Assembly: GCA_966249405.1 (NCBI GenBank)
Contig: CBINDO010000002.1
Span: 14,929 to 78,928, forward strand
Reading direction: 5' to 3'
DNA length: 64,000 nt
Source of the DNA: SZUA-265 sp966249405
Lineage (GTDB): Bacteria; Myxococcota_A; Polyangia; Polyangiales; Polyangiaceae
The stretch's first letter is position 1. Each line of letters begins with the position of its first letter. Shown here in pieces: positions 35,774 to 43,864 of this stretch. The notes beneath the pieces were generated by a model. That model worked only from the letters and a program-made list of their open reading frames with translations, was not told the origin of the DNA and made no database searches. The translations under genes and the position numbers were made by a program.

Positions 35774-36052
35774 ATGAGCACCCCCGATAACTCCGAACTA
35801 CAGCACGTAGCCAAAAGCCCCGCTTACGAGTCGGGTTTTGCCGACGGACAGTCTTGGAACTACGAGCCGACCAAAGTGCGGGTCGACGGTTGGGCCGAGG
35901 ATACCATCAAGGCCAGAGGTGCCCAGGCGTTTGGGCGCCACGTCGGGCTTTCGATGAAGGACGTCGAGGAGCGCGGTCGAGCGTGGACTAAGGCGTGCGC
36001 CGACTACAATCGCGGCTGCGTCGATGGTGTGACGTATGCGCGCCGCGGGTGA
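35774..36052 (+). CDS. Small hypothetical protein
   Basis: 92 residues from ATG 35774 (GGGA upstream). Soluble, mixed charge, rich in Trp/Tyr/Gly, with the stretches SPAYESGFADGQSWNYEP and DTIKARGAQAFGRHVG. The composition looks like a folded cytoplasmic protein. No family recognised; it stands alone between a hairpin and an acyltransferase gene. Confidence 0.6.
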   Translation: MSTPDNSELQHVAKSPAYESGFADGQSWNYEPTKVRVDGWAEDTIKARGAQAFGRHVGLSMKDVEERGRAWTKACADYNRGCVDGVTYARRG

Positions 36053-36310
36053 GCGTCGCGTGCGGCGGTTCGACACAGCCGAGAGCTTTCAAGGTCGAGC
36101 GGCGAGGGTATCGGCATGGCGTTATGTCACACGCTGTCGAAATCCGCGTTCGTAATGGCGCCGAGCATAACATTGTCTTGAGCGCGGTAGCGCGGCCGAG
36201 TAGTCCTTCGCTCACCGTTGCCGGCTAACGAGCGGTGCAGCCAACAGCGGACGCAATCACCGTCATCATCAACGGGTCGATGGCCCGTGCAGTTGCATCA
36301 ACTCGGCCAA

Positions 36311-37528
36311 ATGAATCGAATCCACGCGCTCGATGGTCTCCGCGGTGTCGCCGCAATCGCCGTCGTCATCTACCACCTCGCCCAAGTGCGGCTGTGTTCG
36401 AACCTCTTTCCCCACGGTTACCTTGCCGTGGATTTCTTCTTCGTATTGAGCGGATTCGTGGTCGCCCGGGCCTACGAACCGCGGGTTCTTTCTGGCATGC
36501 GTTTCGGACGGTTTCTCGCCGTTCGTGCCGTAAGGTTGATGCCGCTGTCGACGTTGGGGGCGTTGGCGGGGTTCTGCGTCTTGTTCGCAAAGTGGGTTTG
36601 GTATCCGGACAAGGTAGACGAGCTGTGGCAGATCGTCGTGTCGGGGATGCTCAACGTAGTGTTGCTCCCCACACCGTTCGGAGGAGTGGCATCTCGGCAC
36701 GAGTTGTTTCCCGGCAACGGTCCGCTGTGGAGCCTCTTCTTCGAGGTAGTTGCAAACGTCGCGTGGGTAACATGGTTCGTCAGGTGGCGGACCAAGTCAA
36801 TCGCCGTCGCTGCCTTGGCACTCGGCGTGGGGTTCGCCGTCGCGGTCGCGAGTTTGAGTCACGCCAACTTCGGTTGGGACTTCGCGACGAGCTGGTTTGG
36901 ACTGCTTCGTGTGGGCGTGGGCTTTCTGATCGGCGTGGTGATCCACAAGCATCTCCCGCAGCACGTCGATGTGCGTGGTAAGTTTACGACCTGTGGGCTC
37001 GCGGCGTTGCTCGCCGGGTTGCTGGCCATGCCGATACAGTCGCCCCTCTACGACATGACTTGCGTGTTGATGGTGTTCCCGGCTTTGGTCGCGCTCTCGG
37101 CTACGGTCGTCGTCGCGGACAAGGGTGAGCAACGGTGGTGGGCTGCACTCGGAGATCTCTCCTACCCGCTCTACGTCCTGCACTTCCCCATTCTCCTCGT
37201 TGCGTCCGGTGTATCCCAGGCGGTCGGTGCGGGCTTGCCACCTTGGGCATTTGCCGCGGCGGCGTTGGTCACATCCAGCGTCGCGGCGTGGTTCGCGCTT
37301 CGCCTCTACGACGAGCCCGTTCGGGCCAGGTTGCTCGCCTTCCTCAACGGTGAGACGCGGCCGCACCGCCGCGCGGGCGTCCGACCCAATGTCCAGCGCT
37401 CGGGCCACTTCCTCGTCGCGTCGGAACGTTCCGCAAGGCCGCACCCGCTACGCCCACCCGACTCCGAGACGCGTGTGAAGCAGGTCGACGAAGACTCGAG
37501 GCCACCCGTCGATCGCAAGGCGCTGTAA
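36311..37528 (+). CDS. Acyltransferase 3 family membrane protein
   Basis: 405 residues from ATG 36311. About ten membrane helices with family signatures: RIHALDGLRGVAAIAVVIYH (catalytic His in IYH), YLAVDFFFVLSGFVVA, RAVRLMPL, GPLWSLFFEVVAN, LGDLSYPLYVLHFP. Such proteins O-acylate surface polysaccharides, lipids or antibiotics. A 45-residue charged tail is unusual for the family. A second member of the same family lies at 59.0 kb. Confidence 0.9.
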   Translation: MNRIHALDGLRGVAAIAVVIYHLAQVRLCSNLFPHGYLAVDFFFVLSGFVVARAYEPRVLSGMRFGRFLAVRAVRLMPLSTLGALAGFCVLFAKWVWYPDKVDELWQIVVSGMLNVVLLPTPFGGVASRHELFPGNGPLWSLFFEVVANVAWVTWFVRWRTKSIAVAALALGVGFAVAVASLSHANFGWDFATSWFGLLRVGVGFLIGVVIHKHLPQHVDVRGKFTTCGLAALLAGLLAMPIQSPLYDMTCVLMVFPALVALSATVVVADKGEQRWWAALGDLSYPLYVLHFPILLVASGVSQAVGAGLPPWAFAAAALVTSSVAAWFALRLYDEPVRARLLAFLNGETRPHRRAGVRPNVQRSGHFLVASERSARPHPLRPPDSETRVKQVDEDSRPPVDRKAL

Positions 37529-37964
37529 ATTAACGACAGCTTCGGTCGAGGTGAATTCAACCCTGCAATCGAGACATTCGTCCCGGTTGTGGTTCACCCC
37601 AAACGTCGGGGGGCCCAGCCATTGGGCGAGAGGTGCGTCTCCCGCCTGAAGAAACGTCACTTCGCGTTCATTACGCGCGGCGATCCTTCGAAACTACTTG
37701 GAATTGCGGCCACGTACGCCCCGGTCCGACTTTCGCAAATTGGCGGACTCTCGAAGGCTTACCGCGAGGGTGTAGGGGATGTGTGGTAGTCCTGAGTCTC
37801 CCGCCCACCGCGCTGCGCCGAGTGCCGAGCACGGGTGCGACGCACCGTTTGGCTGCGTTAGTGAGTGCATGTACGTCGCCGGGTGACCACTGTGGGCATT
37901 GATTTGCGGCACTTGTCGTGGCGATGGGTTGCTCCATTCCGTCGCAGCGTGTCAGTCTCGGAGC
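37529..37964. other. 436-bp intergenic region
   Basis: No convincing gene. It contains a small near-palindrome GGTGCG-A-CGCACC (37834-37846) and presumably the promoter of the ATPase/MscS operon. Confidence 0.5.
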
Positions 37965-40900
37965 ATGTCGTCAGAGCGGGTCGGTTGGACCCTGGTTGCG
38001 CTCCTGGTGAGTCATTCGGCGTTGGCTACGGAGCGGGACGCGGGCTCCTTGCCTTCCGCAGACCGAGGTGGGGTCGTCGAGGCACAACGGATGCGTGAGC
38101 CCGCGCTCCGTGACTCAGCGGCGGAGTCGAACGAACCGTTGCGCCAGGCCGACCCGCGCGTCGCTCGGATCCAAGCTTTGCTCGAGGGTCGACTCGACGC
38201 TAGTGTCTCACCCGAATCGCTATTCGACGTCGTGGTGACGGACGACGCCGCCGTCGAACTCGAGGCAGCGCGGCTCCGGACCCTGCTATCCGCCGCAGAA
38301 GCGCGGGCCCCGCGCGAACCTGCCGTGGGCGCGCCGCCCAGGGGAGACGCTTGGGAGTTGCGCCTGGAGCTCGATCGAGCTCGACTGTCGTTCTACGCGC
38401 TCGATTTTAAGGAGCGTGCGCGCCTGCTGAGCGTTCATGCGGCGAGGCAGGCAGCCGAGCAGGCGACGACGGATCCCGAGGCAGATTTGGAACGGCTGCG
38501 CGCCCTCGAGGCTGCGAAGGCCGCTCGTGCCGAGGCCGAAAGAGCCGTACACGGTGAACTAGAGCGACTCACAGCGGTGGAACGCGACATCCACACGTTG
38601 CAGCAGCGGTTCTCGGGTTTCCGCGCCGAGCTCACCGTGCGCCGCGACCTGTTGCTGGGCTGGCAACGGCGCGTGAGGGACGCGAAAGGTGCGGACGACC
38701 TCGGCGCCGACGCGACGTACGACGGCTTGTCGAGGCAGCTGCACGCCTCCCGAGCCGAACTCCGAGTCGCGCTCGACGCGCTGAATGCGCCGAGTGAAGT
38801 GCCGGGTGCCGGAGCCGATCTGCTTGGACAGCTGCCTTCGGACATTTCTACCGACGCCGTGCTCTCCCGCAGGTTGGCGGTGGAGCGCGCCAGCCTCGAG
38901 GCGAGGCGCGAAGAGAGCGCGATCCGTGAAGAGCGTGCGGCGGTCTTGCTCGACGAGCTCACCACGCTCAATCGCGAGCGGTTGGCGCTGTTCGCGCACC
39001 TCACCGACGAGAAGCGTCTCGCCGTGAGCGGCTTCACGCTTGCAGGGTGGGACCAAGCCTTGGCGGAGATCGAACACGTGCGGCTCATCTTCGGATATCA
39101 CCGTCACGTTGCTTGGCAATGGGTCAACACGGTGAGGCGTGGCGACGCGGGAGCCAGCGTCCCGTGGCGGCTTTTGACGTTCGGAGTGCCACTGCTCGGC
39201 GCGGTGGTCGTGTTCCTGTGGGCGAGGCGTCGCCTGCAAGCGCTCGCCAAAGCCGCAGAGACGCGCGTCCTGGCGACCGAACGAGTGAGACACGTGACGA
39301 GCTCCGGCCCAGCTCGTCACCTCCTGCGCTTGTGGCTGAAGACCCACGGCCCCCTGGAGTGGCTCGCGTTCTGCTGGGTGGTGTTCGAACTGTTGCCGGG
39401 CGAGGCCCTGGAACTGGTGGAGGTGCAGGTCGTCCGCTCCGTGATCACGTGGTCCCTCGTCGGTGCGCTGGTCGTCAACGCGACGAACGCTCTCGCGTCG
39501 GGCCGGAACGACTTTGCTGCTGCGGTTGATGAAGACGCCGTTGGGCAGTTGCGCTTGCGTTCGCTGCGCTTGGTTGGCGGGACGGTCGTCGCATTCGGCT
39601 TGACCCTCGTGTTGTGCGAACGTCTCGTGGGCATGGGAACGATCTATCGCTGGGTGTCGTCGAGCTCGATCGTCGCTGTGTTGCTCGTGTTCTTGACCTT
39701 GGTGCGGTGGTGGCGCGGCACTGTCTTCGAGCGTCTCGACAGGGTCCGCAAGAAGACGCCGTTACAGGCGTGGTTACTCGCCAACCAGTCGGGCTGGCCC
39801 AGCTTCTTGGCGGCCATGGTGGGGGCGCTCCAGCTTTTCGTGCACGGCACGTTCCGCGTGGCGCGCAGCTGGGTCTCCGGGTTCGACTTGGCGCGCCGAG
39901 TGCACGCGTATCTGTTCAAGCGGGAGATCGAACGGCTGGGGGAGGGCGCCGTCTGCGACCTGTCGCCGTTGCCTGCCCGTGCACTCGACGTCCTTCACCC
40001 CGAAGCCGAATACGACCAATGGATCCCGTGTCCGTCGGACCTGCTGCTGGACGCCGTGCGGATGCGGTGCACGACGGACGCCGGGGGTATCGTCGCGGTC
40101 CACGGCGCTCGCGGGATGGGTAAGACGTCACTCTTGCGCGCGCTGCAGCGATACGAAGGCGCGGCCACGACGCTGATCACGTGCCACCACGAAACTACGT
40201 TGTCCGCTCTGCAGGAGGCTTTCGCCCCAGGTTCCGGCCAAGCAGGGAGTGTGACAGGTTCGCGGCGGCTGGTGTTGCTCGACGATTGTCAGCGGTTGAT
40301 CGACGCGTGTATCGGTGGACTGTCTCGCTTCGACGAGATCATCGCGTGGATGCGCGGGACTGGGAGCGCGACGACCTGGGTGTTGACCTTCGATTCGACG
40401 ATGTGGCCACTGCTGCAACGCGCTCGCGACTCGCGTCCGATCTTCGATGAAGCGTCGGCTTTGGCGCCGTGGACGGAGACGCAAATCGGAGCCCTCCTGC
40501 TCGCCCGCTCCAACCGAGCCGAGTTGTTCCCCACGTACGCCGACTTGCTCGACAAATTGCCGCCGGGGGCCGACGAGGTCGAGCGCCAAGAGGCGCTCGA
40601 CGCGAAGCGCGCGGGCTATCAACGCATGTTGTGGGATCACGTCGGGGGAAACCCCGGCTTGGCCCTCGAGGCGTGGCGAGCTTCGCTGGCTCGCGACGCT
40701 GCTGGCAACGTGCGCGTGCGGCCGCTCCAAGTTCCCGACGTCACGCCGCTCGAACACCTGCCAGACACGTCGTTGTTCGTGATGCGGGCGGTGTTGCAGC
40801 TCGCGCCCACCACCGTCGATGCCGTTGCTCGCGCCACCAGGTTGCGTCCCGACGAGGTGCTCGTTGACTTCCGGTTCGGTAAGACGCGCGGCTACTTCGA

Positions 40901-40991
40901 GGAGCGGGAGGGACGCGTCCGCGTGACCTGGCCGTGGCTATGCGCGGTCGTTCAGCTGCTGTCGCGGCGCCGCTTGTTGGGGGCGTCATGA
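37965..40991 (+). CDS. Periplasmic coiled-coil / transmembrane / P-loop ATPase fusion, partner of an MscS channel
   Basis: 1008 residues from ATG 37965. Signal peptide (LVALLVSHSALA^TE), then about 350 residues of Ala/Glu/Arg/Leu coiled coil like the periplasmic part of MscK (KefA). About five membrane helices follow between residues 403 and 585. A cytoplasmic P-loop ATPase comes last: Walker A GARGMGKT at 714-721, Walker B LVLLDD at 769-774, and a helical lid with WTETQIGALLLARS resembling AAA/STAND-type ATPases. The beta-domain of MscS is absent, but the next gene encodes it and overlaps by ATGA. It looks like an MscK split in two with an ATPase added. Gating or energy coupling is inferred. 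Confidence 0.8.
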   Translation: MSSERVGWTLVALLVSHSALATERDAGSLPSADRGGVVEAQRMREPALRDSAAESNEPLRQADPRVARIQALLEGRLDASVSPESLFDVVVTDDAAVELEAARLRTLLSAAEARAPREPAVGAPPRGDAWELRLELDRARLSFYALDFKERARLLSVHAARQAAEQATTDPEADLERLRALEAAKAARAEAERAVHGELERLTAVERDIHTLQQRFSGFRAELTVRRDLLLGWQRRVRDAKGADDLGADATYDGLSRQLHASRAELRVALDALNAPSEVPGAGADLLGQLPSDISTDAVLSRRLAVERASLEARREESAIREERAAVLLDELTTLNRERLALFAHLTDEKRLAVSGFTLAGWDQALAEIEHVRLIFGYHRHVAWQWVNTVRRGDAGASVPWRLLTFGVPLLGAVVVFLWARRRLQALAKAAETRVLATERVRHVTSSGPARHLLRLWLKTHGPLEWLAFCWVVFELLPGEALELVEVQVVRSVITWSLVGALVVNATNALASGRNDFAAAVDEDAVGQLRLRSLRLVGGTVVAFGLTLVLCERLVGMGTIYRWVSSSSIVAVLLVFLTLVRWWRGTVFERLDRVRKKTPLQAWLLANQSGWPSFLAAMVGALQLFVHGTFRVARSWVSGFDLARRVHAYLFKREIERLGEGAVCDLSPLPARALDVLHPEAEYDQWIPCPSDLLLDAVRMRCTTDAGGIVAVHGARGMGKTSLLRALQRYEGAATTLITCHHETTLSALQEAFAPGSGQAGSVTGSRRLVLLDDCQRLIDACIGGLSRFDEIIAWMRGTGSATTWVLTFDSTMWPLLQRARDSRPIFDEASALAPWTETQIGALLLARSNRAELFPTYADLLDKLPPGADEVERQEALDAKRAGYQRMLWDHVGGNPGLALEAWRASLARDAAGNVRVRPLQVPDVTPLEHLPDTSLFVMRAVLQLAPTTVDAVARATRLRPDEVLVDFRFGKTRGYFEEREGRVRVTWPWLCAVVQLLSRRRLLGAS

Positions 40992-41890
40992 ACGCTCGCC
41001 CAACGACGTTGCGCGCTACCTGCGCGGCGTTGGCCACGATGTCCGCGTCGTCCGGGGCCTTGGCGCAGGATACTCCCGATCTGGGGCGCCTCGCCGAGTT
41101 CATCCGGTGGGGCGGCGTGGTTGCCTCGATTCCGATCATCGTAGGCACGTTGTTCGTCATTCAGATCGTCGAGAAGTTCGGCGACCGACTGAGCTCGCGC
41201 TTCTCGAATCGACGGCCAACGATCCAAAAAGTCCAGACCACGATCCGGTTCACGGTTTACGTCGCGGCGTTCCTCATCGTCGCGAGTCTGAGCGTTCGGC
41301 TCGATTCCACGGCACTGACCGTCGTCGGCGGCGCGCTGGCGTTCGCCGTGGGGTTCGCGCTGCGTGATTTGGTGGCATCGTTCGTTGCGGGCATCACGAT
41401 CATGTTCGACCGACCGTTTCAAGTGGGCGACCGTGTCTCTTATGGTGGGACGTACGGAGACATCGTCAAGATTGGCATCCGCAGCGTGCGCATGAACACC
41501 CTCGATCACAACCTGATCACGATCCCGAACAACAAGGTTTTTACCGACGTCACGTCGGCTGGTAACTACGGCGTCCTGGAGATGCAGGTGGCGATGGACT
41601 TCTACATCGCCGTCGATCAGGACGTGCGCCTCGCGGTGGACATCGTTCGCGAGGCCTGTCTCACGAGCCCCTACGTGTTCTTGGACAAGCCGGTTCCAGT
41701 GTTTGCCAAGCAGGTGATCTTGCAGGAGCACGTCGCGTTCCACATCAAGGCGCGTCCCTACGTCTTCGACTGCAAGTACGAGGAGCCGTTCTGGTCCGAC
41801 GTGCATCTGCGTGTGAGTGAGGCGTTCCGCGAGCGCGGGATCCTGGCCCCGACGGCGCTAGTGAGGTTCGGCGAACGAATCAGTCAGTAG
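40988..41890 (+). CDS. MscS-family mechanosensitive channel
   Basis: 300 residues from ATG 40988, which overlaps the stop of the ATPase gene (ATGA), so translation is coupled. Possible signal peptide ending SGALA, then three membrane helices. The pore helix and beta-domain junction read VGGALAFAVGFALRDL ... GITIMFDRPFQVGDRVSYGG, with the Gly/Ala spacing of MscS TM3. The C-terminal part matches the MscS alpha-beta domain (IPNNKVFTDVTSAGNYG...). It probably opens on membrane tension. The dedicated upstream ATPase is the unusual part. Confidence 0.92.
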   Translation: MNARPTTLRATCAALATMSASSGALAQDTPDLGRLAEFIRWGGVVASIPIIVGTLFVIQIVEKFGDRLSSRFSNRRPTIQKVQTTIRFTVYVAAFLIVASLSVRLDSTALTVVGGALAFAVGFALRDLVASFVAGITIMFDRPFQVGDRVSYGGTYGDIVKIGIRSVRMNTLDHNLITIPNNKVFTDVTSAGNYGVLEMQVAMDFYIAVDQDVRLAVDIVREACLTSPYVFLDKPVPVFAKQVILQEHVAFHIKARPYVFDCKYEEPFWSDVHLRVSEAFRERGILAPTALVRFGERISQ

Positions 41891-42275
41891 TCGATCACGC
41901 GCTCGACCATCGCGTCCTCTGGCGATCGATGACCGCGCCGGGCCCAAGCGAACGCTGGCAGGTGCAACGCGCCGCAGGCCAGCTATGCCGGCAACGGAAG
42001 GCGACGCTGCTTTGCCACAACGGCCGGCCACTACGACGCAACGTGCGCGAGGCGGAACTGCGCTTCTGCGATCGTTTGCCGTGGCGGAGATGTGCACTCG
42101 AATTGATGTGGAGCGGGTCGACTTGCCGCCGTTGGTTTTTGCTTCGATGGGCAATCGTGCTCGTGCGAACATCGGCTCATTGGAGGTAGTCGCTGAACGC
42201 GTCTCGGAGGCGATGGCGTCGTTCAGCGTCGAACGGTCAACGCAGGTCCCCTGCATTCACCCCAGCGAGGTAACG
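41891..42275. other. 385-bp intergenic region
   Basis: Both strands have open frames here but none with conserved-looking sequence, ribosome site or signal peptide. GCGAGG at its end is the ribosome site of the EGF-repeat gene. Confidence 0.5.
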
Positions 42276-43649
42276 ATGAGACACATCGACACGAGAGCAA
42301 TTTACGTAGGTGTTTTGATGGCAGCAGTCGTCGGATGTTCCGACGACGACTCGCCGCCCGACGATCCGATCTTCGTCGAGGCGGGGGTCACCAGCGTCGG
42401 CGTGCCCACGTCCGACGAAGATCGGACGTCCGGTGATCCCGACGAAGCAACGACCAGCACCGACGAGCAGGTGACGGGCCTGACCGTCGACATCGGTGGC
42501 ACCACCACGGAGACCGAGGGGGTTCCGTCGGTTGGCACGACTTCTTCTGTCACGTCCGAGCCGAACACGAGTGAGCCGGATACGACTGAGGGCATCACCG
42601 GACCGTTCCCATCGACCAGCGACGCGCCAACTAGTTCGTCGACATCGAGCGAGGGGATGCCCAACGATACGGACGTGAGCGACGCGCCGACGAGTGAAAC
42701 CTCGACTGGCAGTGTATCGTCGGACGATGTGCCCACGAGCGACGCGCCAACCAGCGCGCCATTGGAGTCGACGGATGTCTCGACCAGTTCACCCACTTCG
42801 ATGAGCGGGACTTTGCCCGACGCAGGCGTAGGCTGGTCCAGCGCCGCCGACGCTGGCGCGTCGGATGCCGGTTGGGGAGACGCCGGAGACGGTGGCGACG
42901 GCGGAGAGCCCGACGGTGACGACTGTTCACTCGACCCGTGCCTGAACGGCGGGTTGTGCGTGGATGGCGTAAATACCTATGAATGCACGTGCGCTCCCGG
43001 GTACACGGGGCCGAACTGTGAGACGAACATCGACGATTGTGATCCGAACCCGTGTCTCAACGGCACTTGCATCGATGGTGTAGTTTCGTTCAGTTGCAGT
43101 TGTGACGGCAACTTCGACGGTGAGTTCTGCGACACCTGCGACGTCGGGTTCTTCGGCCCCACCTGCTCCACACCGGTGACTTGCGAAAACGGAACGTGCC
43201 TGGAAGGGAGCTGTTACGGGGTAACCGGCGACGGCGCCTGTGACGCGTGCGCGCCAGGGTGGACCGGTCCCAACTGTGAAGTCAGTGTCGACGATTGTGA
43301 CCCCAACCCTTGCCAGAACGGGGGGAGTTGCCAGGACGGGCACTTGTCGTACACGTGTGATTGCGTGCCCGGCTTCACCGGTGGCGACTGTGAGGAGAAC
43401 ATCGACGACTGCTCGCCGAACCCATGCTTGAACGGCGGTGTCTGCGAGGACGGGGTGAACTCTTATGTCTGCGACTGCGCGCCGGACTACTCTGGGCCGA
43501 TGTGTGAGACATATGTCCCGCAAGATCCGTTTTGCACGCCGAATCCGTGCCTCAACGGTGCGGCTTGTGTCGGCTCGCAGTGTCAATGCACCCCGCCCTA
43601 CTACGGGACGTTCTGCGAGTTCGACGGCAGTGGCATCCCGGGAGGTTGA
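42276..43649 (+). CDS. EGF-repeat lipoprotein
   Basis: 457 residues from ATG 42276 with GAGG 5 bases upstream. The signal peptide ends AAVVGC (lipobox VVGC). About 190 residues of Asp/Ser/Thr-rich linker follow, with repeated SDAPTS units. The C-terminal 240 residues hold a tandem array of about five or six EGF-like domains. Units such as DDCDPNPCQNGGSCQDG...YTCDCVPGFTGGDCEEN match the calcium-binding EGF pattern of animal Notch-type proteins (DDCxxNPCxNGG, CxCxxGxxGxxC). One unit is laminin-like (CDTCDVGFFGPTC). Presumably a surface-displayed calcium-dependent adhesion protein. EGF arrays are uncommon in bacteria. Confidence 0.88.
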   Translation: MRHIDTRAIYVGVLMAAVVGCSDDDSPPDDPIFVEAGVTSVGVPTSDEDRTSGDPDEATTSTDEQVTGLTVDIGGTTTETEGVPSVGTTSSVTSEPNTSEPDTTEGITGPFPSTSDAPTSSSTSSEGMPNDTDVSDAPTSETSTGSVSSDDVPTSDAPTSAPLESTDVSTSSPTSMSGTLPDAGVGWSSAADAGASDAGWGDAGDGGDGGEPDGDDCSLDPCLNGGLCVDGVNTYECTCAPGYTGPNCETNIDDCDPNPCLNGTCIDGVVSFSCSCDGNFDGEFCDTCDVGFFGPTCSTPVTCENGTCLEGSCYGVTGDGACDACAPGWTGPNCEVSVDDCDPNPCQNGGSCQDGHLSYTCDCVPGFTGGDCEENIDDCSPNPCLNGGVCEDGVNSYVCDCAPDYSGPMCETYVPQDPFCTPNPCLNGAACVGSQCQCTPPYYGTFCEFDGSGIPGG

Positions 43650-43686
43650 AGCAGCGCCGGTGAGGTGGCTAGGCTTTAACCCCAGA

Positions 43687-43708
43687 GTTCGGTTCAGTTG
43701 AACCGAAC
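43687..43708. terminator. 10-bp palindrome in a convergent gap
   Basis: GTTCGGTTCA-GT-TGAACCGAAC, a perfect inverted repeat with a 2-nt centre, 37 bp after the EGF gene stop. It could be a hairpin terminator or, given the tight centre, a protein-binding palindrome. Confidence 0.4.
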
Positions 43709-43864
43709 AATGTAGCGGTCCCACCGGCTGAAGTTGCTCGCATGAATCGCGGTTCGACCGCCCGCACTCAACGGGACGGTCTGGGCCGCGGCGTGGCGAA
43801 CACAACCGAACAGTGGTTCTGCCTCGCTGCGTGACCGCTGCTCGCGGAGGTCAGTGCAGCGGAT

